NCBI RefSeq assembly: GCF_003182155.1 | Contig: NZ_QGTG01000001.1 | Coordinates: forward strand, 1,546,991-1,610,990 | From: Chitinophaga sp. S165 | Lineage (GTDB): Bacteria; Bacteroidota; Bacteroidia; Chitinophagales; Chitinophagaceae | Length of the DNA stretch: 64,000 bases | Reading direction: 5' to 3' | Shown: positions 44,001 to 53,300 of the stretch, in pieces | How positions within the stretch are numbered: position 1 is the first letter of the stretch | How the letters are laid out: each line of letters opens with the position of its first letter | Made by a program: the position numbers and the translations under genes | Notes under the pieces: model-generated | Seen by the model: the letters and a program-made list of their open reading frames with translations, nothing else | Told to the model about the DNA's origin: nothing | The model's database searches: none

Positions 44001-46537
44001 TCCAGTTCGAACTGTTCATCAATATAATCCTGAGAGGTCTCCGGCGTTGGATTAAATACTTGCCTCCAGTAGAGGTTCAGTATATTAATAGAAGCTTCGA
44101 CAGGAGCATAATTAGCATCAAAGAGAGCATATTGTCCTCCGGGGCTAACATCCAGCCTCATTTTATCCTCAAGGTCTTTACAGGGGGAATTGTTGCCACA
44201 TGATGCCTTTAATGCCGCACATTGAGTGGATAAAGAATCATACAAATGATTGATCCACGGATTGATAGTCGCGTCATCTATAACAACACTATCAGACAAC
44301 AATTGTTCTTTTATTCGCCTGCTGAACTCACTCAAATCACCCAGAGATTCCTTACAGGTCGTACAATCATTGAAACAAGATGTGAAATCTTTACCATGCA
44401 GTGCATTCTCGATAAATGACCACTGCGATTTCAGGTTTGTATTTTTTGTGATATATTCCCGTGTAAATGCGGCCACAGACTCTTCGGGAATAGTCAGGTC
44501 AAACGTCATATAATACTCCCCAATCTCAAAAGTGGCGTCCAATTCACCATGATCAAGGTACTCAACACCACATGAGCCACTTTGGAATCCTATGTGAAAA
44601 GGCAAAGTGTTTCTGAGTATTTCCTTACCGCAATTGTCAGTAATACGAACATATAACTGATAATAACAGTTACTGCAAATCTGAACGCCATTCTCCTCAT
44701 ATTTCCTGATCAGTCTCATTACGTCATAATTCAACTTTACAGGTCCACGAACTGTACTTGTGTAAGTAGCGGTACCAGTAACCATCATTTTAGACGCATC
44801 AAATGAGAACTCACGATTTAATACTACTTCTGTTTTTTGTACCACTTCAGGTTTTGATGGCAGTCCATCAAGATTTTCAGGAGTGTCTCCAGTTAATGCT
44901 GTAGCAATAGTCCGCCCCGCTGCATCCTGGTAACTGATGCTCACCTGGTTATTACCATCAACTGTCACGTTCTTCAGATAATGACTGGCGTAACCTACAT
45001 CATTTCCAAAGAGCCTGTCAAGCTCGAACTGCTCCGGCTTACCGTAAAAAAGACGGGTGGCCTTACTTACGCCATTGTTAGAGCCTGGCTGAAATAACTC
45101 ACCAACTCCGCCTTGCACGCTCACACGACCAGTATTATCACTTGTATAACGTGTAACCGCAAATGGATATCCTGCTGCATCGGGTATATATTTATTTTCA
45201 GATCTCACATTGTCTCCCTGCAAAAATTCATTCAGCGGAGAATAATATTTCGCCGCGCCAACCGACGTTTTTAATGGCTGCGGTCTGTCAATACAGAAAG
45301 CTGTGTTACCATATACGTGGTTGAAATTATAAGGCGTATTATCGCTCGCCTTGTGAAGTCCGGGATAATATTTAAACGCAGATTCCTTTAATGGCACAGG
45401 AAGAATGCTAACAAGCGGACGTCCGAATTCATCATAAATTGATTCCTGAACTACAGCACTTTTATCTGAGTTGTTTACTGTAACAGTCTGCCGACTGCGC
45501 AGCGTTCCATCAAAATAGCTGACTACTTCTTTCTTCTTGCCATCTTCCGCATATACGGCATTGTACTGCCAGTTCTTATTTTCCTCATGCCATTCATAGC
45601 CTGTCAGTTCCACTACACCAAGTTTCACCTCGTCTGCCGCTCCCTGTTTAGTCTCATATTGCCAGGGATGTTCAAGCCGGGAGCCATCGTCCTGATATTG
45701 TACAGGACGCATGCGTACCAGGAGATACTTCGAATTATTCACCAGGGAAATGTCAAACAGCTCCTTCTGTACGGTCACCCTTGTAGCATTATTCCGGAAC
45801 ATCGCCTTCAGGTCGGCTTCTTTAACACCTTCCGGTTTACCGAGCATACTACCATGATAAGAGTCTTCGTCAATAAACGTCCATTCCACGTCGTACTCTT
45901 CAGCACCGGTGATCTTATTCCATATAAGAGACACATCATTTGCTTCACCGGCATTCGGCATTATTATCTTGGGGAGTAGTTTGGCGGTATTATCAAGATC
46001 ATAAGACCTTTCTACCACTATCTGGCTGCTTAAGCGGAATGTTGCAGGAAGGGGCGCTTCCAGTTCCGCACTGGTAATATCATTGATGGTGATCCTTACC
46101 TGATGTGCATTCATATAACGGTGCACAGCAGCATCCTGGTAGGCCACTCCAGCAACCGGATCATAATTTATGTTCAGTTTTACATGGTCCGTAATATCCG
46201 GTCCTGGCTGACCAGGTTCATACCAGGATTCAATTTTCAGATCTATTTCACATTTAAAAGCTTTGGATAACACCACACCCGATTCCCTGTAAAGACTAAA
46301 GGTGATGATATTGTTAACGGTTTGGTTATGTATCTTCCCCCAATCGGCACTCTCAAATTTCTCGTCTTTCAGAAAGAGAACATCCCCTTTCTTCAGCTCG
46401 CCCTGTATCTGATTCTGATATTTCTCAATGGCATTGAACGCTCTGGCCTGCAGTACTCCACATAACATGCAGACTACGGCGATCAGCCTTACCATTGACT
46501 TTCCAGCGTAAATGAAACGCATATATATTTTCACCAT
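38012..46537 (-). CDS. RHS-repeat polymorphic toxin (DUF6443-type), nuclease-like tail
   Basis: 2841 residues. Signal peptide after a short N-extension (cleavage near residue 32). Beta-rich N-terminal domains and a long Cys-rich middle region (many CNxCxxC-like pairs) follow, then a LamG/ConA-like domain (about 1650-1810, QWTHIVIQGAGLN), YD/RHS repeats (about 1850-2540), the RHS core end GKFLSMDPLTKTYPFYSPYLYAGNSPIRYIDVYG, and a variable tail (2578-2841). The last about 100 residues, with His2750 and His2755 in KHIIDRHYN and a terminal NVMTIMTDELGNLQTATP, look like a small RNase of the BECR type; this is inference. The RHS cage should hold the tail until delivery. No T9SS tail is present. The gene is 13 bp after the 261-aa gene and 7 bp before the immunity gene. 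Confidence 0.92.
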   Translation of the reverse strand: MVKIYMRFIYAGKSMVRLIAVVCMLCGVLQARAFNAIEKYQNQIQGELKKGDVLFLKDEKFESADWGKIHNQTVNNIITFSLYRESGVVLSKAFKCEIDLKIESWYEPGQPGPDITDHVKLNINYDPVAGVAYQDAAVHRYMNAHQVRITINDITSAELEAPLPATFRLSSQIVVERSYDLDNTAKLLPKIIMPNAGEANDVSLIWNKITGAEEYDVEWTFIDEDSYHGSMLGKPEGVKEADLKAMFRNNATRVTVQKELFDISLVNNSKYLLVRMRPVQYQDDGSRLEHPWQYETKQGAADEVKLGVVELTGYEWHEENKNWQYNAVYAEDGKKKEVVSYFDGTLRSRQTVTVNNSDKSAVVQESIYDEFGRPLVSILPVPLKESAFKYYPGLHKASDNTPYNFNHVYGNTAFCIDRPQPLKTSVGAAKYYSPLNEFLQGDNVRSENKYIPDAAGYPFAVTRYTSDNTGRVSVQGGVGELFQPGSNNGVSKATRLFYGKPEQFELDRLFGNDVGYASHYLKNVTVDGNNQVSISYQDAAGRTIATALTGDTPENLDGLPSKPEVVQKTEVVLNREFSFDASKMMVTGTATYTSTVRGPVKLNYDVMRLIRKYEENGVQICSNCYYQLYVRITDNCGKEILRNTLPFHIGFQSGSCGVEYLDHGELDATFEIGEYYMTFDLTIPEESVAAFTREYITKNTNLKSQWSFIENALHGKDFTSCFNDCTTCKESLGDLSEFSRRIKEQLLSDSVVIDDATINPWINHLYDSLSTQCAALKASCGNNSPCKDLEDKMRLDVSPGGQYALFDANYAPVEASINILNLYWRQVFNPTPETSQDYIDEQFELEDGTISSPHDSAFTLQLLVRYWRPEWAGRFVEFHPEFCALQFCRDNSELLDWDLRLRTFANTIADIPGVVTGAVYNKDNIRWLVDHDTFFMGKGAAYAPLFINDLENYSRNIAGVIGVAPVRNLVKFVDYMLYCADYTGNININNVPTREADNWTNCSPVEACRIYDREWTMYRDKYLELKERYYQRLRDSSIYCGSACPIGKPIEYPTTSCPDPSQFSLEQVGVANAAADSDTVRVSYIGVPFTQPVTISIYYPEEYKDLTLTRSVGISAGKYYVDFPVKKGIPISSLRISGVNCGSALRAAPVFSCAEAGPEDFTKLVRHDIEGYTTVVYEYTGPALPNGASLSMKVTWLLDDPDRFFPIYLTNSTLDSFPFTERGNITTWEISKVSCVDGEAPPAPTCNPAYANKVSRVGKISYATPDITTDTLALKGMVDEALALMIKQNCEAQVDTWMSQLDDCLVGKSSATINLLRNKLLEVCRLGGDAEHLNGASTLPSGRATTPEGYKSFKDVITGVLGGSMSMTCNPYLIEAPYPYEVKLQAVDHVLNATNPSVCSTLAALSSQYTAGGGGGTFYAYLQQKYGAAMDITAAELQLLQKGCNNCRYLLEKPVKLPVFMEKGAKGCITAQEYTQAMSILTGAISGGLDVAHINYETIVANYFNSSFGFTLSYADYADFAGLIAENPSSTTVMLCNRPVFKGVKQDNYECMMQIIDDAVVTGKVLYKEYIEEEKRLFRKSYIAYCGANKPIVSLNAPRQTYHYTLYYYDQAGNLVRTVPPEGVHPLDEVLVPLVDSARAHMQATCNYDGATSNTNEAVALQQVTNALDRTTNEALEMWLYNKNAGGSQVLMTGSGNKYVLSTCVNGSYLNIDVYTVTPLPTNESEIVLSAHTTVSLADILPLSQWTHIVIQGAGLNRNDLTVYVNGVLCPLATIDPTGACGWEIRSGSTFTYPKNFASLKQLRFYSRLLKSEEIAANAAEPCLGLSPEYKDALTVNLLNWSRFNTPAPGADGTIGNGSTTESQFAGIYPQHTSTTSYSYQALNGIQAQHTPDGGDSRFWYDMLGRMVTSQNAEQLNAQGRGTSNRFSYTMYDKQGRITEVGEKTNIAEKPGAQPFLSGDGIGSIYGAAGQQVTRTYYDVPKSGTVSNIADAQVNLRKRVSAVTYGEDGNGTPQQATYYSYDQIGNVKTLWQQIGDLGTKQFDYQYDLVSGKVNKVRYQKGQSDQFLYGYEYDAENRLTKAVTGINSVSKDGWEIEVPHADAAYRYFLHGPLARTELGNEQLVQGLDYAYTLQGWLKGVNGNYLSPQSEIGGDGAQNPVARDAYAYSLDYFKGDYKAIGSGANAFSLKWTDGQSTDAGRDLFNGNIARSTLAQKRVAVQPTVGYSYRYDQLNRLKGMRQHLLADGATDWSPSLRDEFKEDITYDGNGNILSYIRNGSSRSIAMDQLTYNYSRDAAGNLLNNRLSHVVDAANDAAYTEDLKTQTANNYLYDNIGNLIFDKKGDVDVIKWNLYGKIEKITKSDGSSLEYRYDAAGNRVYKLYTNGTIKESTWYVRDAQGNVLAVYGNKDNDSRIYWKEQHLYGSSRLGIWNTDTDVTEPSTVRSDVNWLKKGNKRYELTNHLGNVLATISDKAVDSVIGGVVDHYEAEILSAQDYYPFGMLQPDRQWSLGSYRYGFNGKENDNEVKGEGNQQDFGARVYDGRLGKFLSMDPLTKTYPFYSPYLYAGNSPIRYIDVYGEGPGDALELLLKMLHEAPKAGTEILVGKIAKTNIGKAVGKTTAQVYVSSLGLMNGTNNLLSFGLINKSFEELGLPEEYRGWYEWATKVGKSQPLPEGAVGPGAGSSPRLSFAGEAPVVANGANFELMSTNVVLANTSSYEYGTPKQSASDKPASGENSPARAQSRINITNEGWKHIIDRHYNKNPNASKFSISLKQLRSVLSSNEVMKWPITKILPSKDGPKYVREVVFKTPIGTDKFNNYQPTNVMTIMTDELGNLQTATPGVVK
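38964..39011. repeat. 48-bp stretch identical to 58266-58313 (RHS core)
   Basis: Identical in both RHS genes, within the conserved core just before the variable tail. A second identical stretch of 32 bp lies at 39039-39070 and 58347-58378. Confidence 0.9.
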
Positions 46538-46550
46538 TAAGAGGTTAACA

Positions 46551-47336
46551 CTATTGTTTTATCAATTCATACCCTTTCAGCCTTGCTGCAGGAAGAAGCC
46601 GGCCGTAGTCCTGCGTCAGGTACCTTTCCATCCGCAAAAGATCCTTTCTCACTACTCCCAACTCCCAGCTATTGACGGTTATTTTCAGGACCTTGTCTTT
46701 AGACACGTCTTCTAATTCCATAGGATCAGGCATACGCATTACGGCGCTGCGAATAATAGCCGCACTATCAAAAGAGATGCGATATTCGCGGCAGCTGGCA
46801 TGTTTGCTGTTTACAAGAGCTATCTGTGTAAGCCTGTTATTTTCGGCACGGGACACTTTGTACATTTCTCTCGACAGGAAAGCAGCTTCCGTTGAAGCCG
46901 GTAATCTAACAGGATTAATGACTTCTTTCGGAGCAGACACGAAGATCTTTTTCAGGTCATGCGCTACAACAATATAAGCTTCCCGTAAAGAGACCATTTC
47001 ATTTTGTCCCACACGGTAATATCCCTGATCGCCATTCCTGGTATAACAAAAATCCGTCTGCAGGGTATTGGTGCTGTCAGCAAAGTCTTGTGCGTCCATC
47101 ATACCGGTGGCGGTCAGAATTGTAACAGTATCCATTGCGTGCAGGACTTTCGTCAACTCATCAAGAATAGCTTTGTCCTGCTTATTGTTTTCCGTGATCA
47201 CTATATGCTTGCCTTCTTTTGGCCGTTTGCCGGTAAGCCGTTCCCTGAGGGAAGGAATAGCAGCGAAAGTCCCCACTGCTATAAGGATCACTCCTGTTAC
47301 TATAAGCCCCTTTATATATTTAGTATTCAATTTCAT
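46551..47336 (-). CDS. Membrane-anchored protein of unknown function in the RHS operon
   Basis: 261 residues. One N-terminal hydrophobic segment (about 9-30, GLIVTGVILIAVGTFAAI) acts as an anchor or uncleaved signal; the rest is soluble and probably periplasmic. Strands with TLQTDFCYTRNGDQGYYRVG and EYRISFDSAAIIRSAVMRMPD are visible. The paired Cys may bond in the periplasm. No family is recognised. It sits between the 2475-aa protein and the RHS toxin with gaps of 18 and 13 bp, so it is probably an accessory for export, folding or delivery of the two large proteins. Confidence 0.75.
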   Translation of the reverse strand: MKLNTKYIKGLIVTGVILIAVGTFAAIPSLRERLTGKRPKEGKHIVITENNKQDKAILDELTKVLHAMDTVTILTATGMMDAQDFADSTNTLQTDFCYTRNGDQGYYRVGQNEMVSLREAYIVVAHDLKKIFVSAPKEVINPVRLPASTEAAFLSREMYKVSRAENNRLTQIALVNSKHASCREYRISFDSAAIIRSAVMRMPDPMELEDVSKDKVLKITVNSWELGVVRKDLLRMERYLTQDYGRLLPAARLKGYELIKQ

Positions 47337-47354
47337 GGTATAGTAATAACTTTG

Positions 47355-50300
47355 TTACTGAGCTTTTTTTCTGTAAGACGAACGCGTCTCTTTAATGGTC
47401 ATAATACCTCTCTCCGTTTCTTTCTTCACACGGATCAGCGAGCCTTCATCATCATACTCATAGAACGTAGCATAGTTGTTCTCATCCATTTCCGCCATTA
47501 CCCGCAAGGTCTTGTCATCATATGTGAATGTTTTCAATTGACCGTCATAAGGGAAGACCCTGATATCATCTATGTTCACATTACCTTTCAGTGCAACCCG
47601 TAACGGCTCCATATAATTCCCCTGGGTCCAGGCAGGAACATCCATTACACCCTCGACTAACATCCAACCTTCTACAACTGCTTTTTTCACAAGCGTCACG
47701 TCATAGACATTATTCACAGTTACAGTTATAGCAGGTCCTGAAGATCCGGATGTTCCACTTTTCACCCAGGCAGAGAAAATGTATTTGTTGCCCATTACGG
47801 GGTTGAATCCTCTTAAACCAAGCCAACCATCACCTTTTGTGGAATATTCACCATTTTTATTGTTAATGAGGTAAATACCCGGTAAGTGTTCATTTTTGAA
47901 AACGTATGCCGTCAACACGACCGAATCCTTCAACTTCAGGCTATAGTTACCACTATGCGCATCCTGATCATCCAGTTTGTCCGCATAGTTGTCGCCGAGC
48001 GCATTTCTGATATTAAACTCGTCCGGCTCACATGGCTTCACCGCTACGCATTGGCTATTGAACTTATAATCGTCAAATCCATCATAGAATATTTCACGCT
48101 GACGCATATTGGCACCTACCGCTACCGGCAGACTGGATTTATATCCATAACGTGCCGCACTATAACGATTCAACGCATCTTTATTCTCAAGGTCCTGGGA
48201 ATATCTATCGTATAGGGTCATCGTGTTAGACGTCACCCATTCTATATTGGTAGCGATGTTCCAGCCGTTATTATATATCCAGAACGCCTGGAATTTCTCA
48301 TAATATCCATTCTTACGAACGCCAACACCACCTGTTGTCTTAGAGATCACCTCCTGGCCAGAACGGCTGGAGAGCCACGCCATTTGCTTATAGGCCAGCC
48401 AATTTCCCAGGTAACCGTGGAGATAGGGATTTATTGCAGTGCTGTCACTAATACCGGGACATCCAAAGTTACCGGAACAGATATCAGCAGTACCGTAAGG
48501 ACAGGAGTAACGGCGCTTTACAATATTTCCGAGGGTATCCTTCACATAAGTATCTCTGGGTTTTCCATCGAGCAAGTCTGCTGTTGTAAAAATCTTTCTG
48601 ACATTTGATTCACTGGTTGCATTGACCAGTTGACTAAGTGTATTATTATACACTTCTACGGCTACAGCATGTTCCAATCCCTGATTCATCGCCTCTACAG
48701 TTAGTATATGTTGTCCAGCGGTTAAATAAACAGGATAGACCCTCCAGTCCAGATACGGATCATTGTCCGAACTATTTTTCATCAGTACCTGCCTTACGAG
48801 CACTCCATCGATCAATACTTTTACCTGGTTATCAGCGCCCATACCGAGATAATATGTTTTGCTTTCAGGAACACTAAGACAGTTGTTAACGCCAATCCAT
48901 TTGAAGTCATAGGGTGATTGAAACCAGATACCAGCCCTGTTCAAACGGCCGCAAAGCCCGAAACCAGCAGCAGCAACACTTAACTTCGAACTGGTCCTTC
49001 CGGTATCTACTACGACCATTGAAGCATCAGTCTTTCTTATAGCCGGTGATCTACCAGCGAGACTTAAAACTGACGTATAACAACTTGAATCGGTTCCCCA
49101 GAAGCCATTCTTAACCCTCTGACCTTCCTTTCCGTTTGCATCATGAAATAGCACTCCCTGCTTTGTGTATACATTTAATTCATCTCCCTTTGCTATTTTA
49201 AGACCTTCATCACTATCTTCAGTTACAGCGATCGGTATGCAAGATTGTCCATCCGGACTTCTTTTGTATCCGTCAGGGCATGCATATTTATCTGCATAAC
49301 CACAGTTTGGCGTTCCGTCGCAAAGATTCAGCGCCTTTCCGGCTGCACAGGTATAATTGGCCCAAACTCTTTGACCATTCTCGACTTTATATAAAAGAAC
49401 ATTCGGATCATTTGCCAAATCTTCTGCAGCCATTATCCTGCTGGCCAATATGTCGGCTCTTGGTTCACCTGACACCAACATTTCCAGATTATTCGTAGCA
49501 TATATCTCGAACCCAATGGATTTGTCACCCGATATATTATATCCCTCCACGCGAATGGTATGTTTTCCCGCGGTCAATATTTTATGTCTCAAATTCCATA
49601 TGTCCGAATTCGAGGCTGCAGTCCCACTGAATTTGAAGAAGAGAACTTCATCAATATAAATTTCCATGTATTCATCGGCGGAATGTCCGATGTAAACATC
49701 CGTATCAGTGTCTAAGTTGATACACTTCGCAAATCCCCAACGCTGACCGTCTTCTACTCCTCCCAGCCATATACCGGACAGTGTCAGCCTGTTCATCCAC
49801 ATCCACGCGAAACTTTCCCTTATTACCGCTGTACCATCACCTTCATAAAACTTACCTCCTCCTTCTCCATAATGTTTGTTAGTCCTACTACCGTCTATTA
49901 TACTCAGGCTGTCACTATATTCAGCTGCTGCAAAACATCTTCCATCTGGCCCTTCCTGATAGCCCTCGGGACAGCTTTTCAGATTACAGTTGGTTGGTTG
50001 TCCCCAGGCCTCATCATATAATATAGCATTGGCATTTATTATCTTATATCCGGATAGATCATCTGCACTAATGAATTTCAGACTGTTACCAACAATCGGA
50101 TTGTCCAGACTCGTAATTACCGTTGCCGGTGCAGACAGCAGGTTACGATAACCAGAACGACATACTTTCACCAATCCTCTCTGTCCACTGGCCAATCTTC
50201 CTCCAACGTCTATGAGCCTCATTTTTTTTCCGGTAATGCCTCCCTCGGTAGAGTTAACTACCCAGGTCCTGTAACCAGTCTGAATATTGATCAATTCATC

Positions 50301-53300
50301 TCCTGCCGTCAGATATGACTGGAATCTAGGATCCGGAATTCCATTTTTGTCTGTATAAAAATTAGTAAATACAGTCCCCAGTGTTTTATAAGCCATGCCC
50401 ATCTGGCTGTACATCCAGTATGCGGGGATGCTCATTGAATAAACAGGTTCCTCAAATTCGTTCTCCGATTGCGTCACCACGGGTTCGCCTGTATATTTAT
50501 CGTGCAATAAATAGGATGCGGTAACGGAAGAACCATTGATCCTTTTTACTACACTGTCGATCACACCGTAGTACTGGACCGTCTTCATTACGGATGAAGA
50601 GCGGAACAGGCGATAATCATCATTTTTGCCCCAGGGGAAATGCGGTAGTGGCAGCGGGAATCCATAGAACGGAATTACATCAACCCCGATATTGATACTC
50701 TTCCCTGTATTCTTCATTTCCGATTCACGCATGTCGGTGAACATTTCAATGTCCCTTCCAATCACCTGATCTTTCGTAATGGTACCAGTATTATCGACAA
50801 CATCCACCACATTCTTTAACCGCATCGTTCCTCCCGATTCTTCCGCATTATAATAGTATTCAACGGCAGAGATCTCCTGACCCGTCTGGTTATAGACGCG
50901 TTCCGCCTTACTCTTTCCATGCATATCGTTCAGGAATACGGAATATCCCTGAGACATCGTCAGTTCATAGATGGAGTTACCACCAAAGAATGTTGACCAT
51001 GCCGAAGGTTTATGAATATTCTTCTGCAACTCCGTTTGCTGCATGTATACCGGAAACTCTTTCGCCGTAAAAAATTCATAAGCCAGCCATCCCGTCTTGT
51101 TGGCTGGATCGACTTCACCTCCGGCACCCAGATTACGGACTTTCACCTCCCTGTAACCTACCACAGGACCAGGATACAATGACTCGGCAAAAGGCTGCTC
51201 CAGGTAAAAGTAGTTGCTAAGTGCCCACTTTGCCTTTTCAGTGTATCCGACCGGCTGACGCAGCGGGTTCTCATCTCCCCCAAACGTTGGCTCATAAGCA
51301 GCTACACCACTGCTGATCGTTTCCTGCCCTCTTTTTATGGTATAATCGTACTCCTGTCCGTAGATCGCATTGTCTACCTGTGTGTCCATGCCGGCCCAGT
51401 TATCAGACATCATTATCTTCTTCACACGGGCACCTCCTCCTAATTTCCGGCCCTTCATATTTACAACACGGGCAAAGCTTTTATTCAATTTCACATGACT
51501 GGCAAATTTCCTCCGCTTTGCTCTCAGGTTAAAATTCCCCTGTAGTTCTGACAGGGTTCCTGTAGCATTCGCTATCGCCGATACGATCGCAATTACCGGT
51601 TTGTCGTTACTGATCTTGTTCTTATATCCCGGATAGGCATAACGCTGATATTCCAGCCTCATTCTCTGCCATGCAGCGCTTGCGAATGGATTAACACTCA
51701 CACCGCCATCGTTATCATCTTCAAATGTTACCCTCGCTACCCCATTACTTACTCTTGCGTCGCTTATCTTTCCATAACAGGCCACATAATCATATTTGTC
51801 GTCCAATTCTGAAGAAACTTCATCCGATAGGTTCACGAACAGTTTAAAGTACATGTAGTCTTCTCCATTGAGACATCTGTCCTTAAATGCCTGCGCATCA
51901 TTTATAACAGCTGTATCGTCATCGATCTTAATATCGAAAGATTTTGCGTTCAACAGATTGGGTGTAGGATCGCCATCATCATCGAACATGCCTGTTATTC
52001 CCATCATGTTCATTGACTTTTTGTCCTGCACGTAACCATAATCATCAGACTCATATTTGACGTCGATAATTCCTCCTGTAGGTAATGCTATCTCACTGAG
52101 ATGCCACATACCGGCATTAGCAGCCGCCGCAGCGGCATCGTGGCCTATATAAGGGAATTCATCATTCTTCAGATCGCCAAACCCTTCGCCATCGTTTACG
52201 GACAAAGGTTTTAACGTTCCCCACCGGTCTGTCAACATATAGTCATAAGCCTGACCATAGTTATAGTTAAAATCATAAGGATGATTCTCTCCCTTTTTAG
52301 AGCTTGCATATTTAAAATAGACCTTCTTCAGAGTCAGTTTTCCCCCACCATTTACACTGTTAGGAATACCGGGACATAACGAGTAATCATATTCAAATAC
52401 GACTGTCTTAACAGGCGTTACCAAGTCGTTCTTTGAGTACAACCTGATCTCTTTCAGGCGCTGCTGCCTGACATTGCTTTCCTTTTCCCCCAGCCAGTTA
52501 CAGCCAAGCGCATCCTCTCTGTCTTCCGTAATAAAATAGGCGATCATCGTCTTGGATTCTATGGAATGCAGATACCATAGTTCCTTTTCTCCGTAGATGA
52601 AGGATGCTTTATCATCCTGCGGATCTGCGTTTAATCCCCTGTTGAATTGCGCCTGCATTGGTGTCTTTCCATAAGGCGTACGCCAGTGAAAATCGTCCTT
52701 CAGTTTTGAATAGTTGAATTTGAATGCTGTTCCCCTGTCATCTTCGGTGATACCATCACCTGTCATGTCTACGTAGTCCGGAGATAGTATACCGCTAAGC
52801 AGATAAGAAGTTGCGTAAGCGGGTTGTGATTCTTTATGATAATATTCATCCAGGGAACCACCTTCGCCTTCCGGCTGATTATCTATCTGCCCGTTCTTCA
52901 GCTTAAAGGTGGCCAGGTTGTTAGTCTTATCGCGAAGCTTTTCGTGTGAGGCAAAAGAATATTCATCCTGTTTTTTATTATAGACCGGGATACCATATAC
53001 CGTTCTCTTACCATCATCTCCTACTATGGTCATTTCGGAAATATGGTGTCTTTTCCGGATGCCATCTATCCTCGACAGCGTATCGAAAGGCATAGCGTTA
53101 CAAGGTAATGGTGTGAATTTTTTGGATGGAATGTCCCTATTTAGATCATAGGTTCTGATCACTTTATCAAGGCCACCCATCCGTGCTTCTCCAGCGGTCA
53201 GATACATCACTGCAGCACGGCGTAATTGTCTTCCATCTTTTTTATAAGAGCCCTCCGGAGTAACAGGTCCCTGTGACCTAGAGGTTAATTTACCTTCGGC

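Noticed and set aside
47004-47603. Plus-strand 199-codon frame
   Set aside because: It spans the junction of two real minus-strand genes of the RHS operon and reads as a shadow with no family features.
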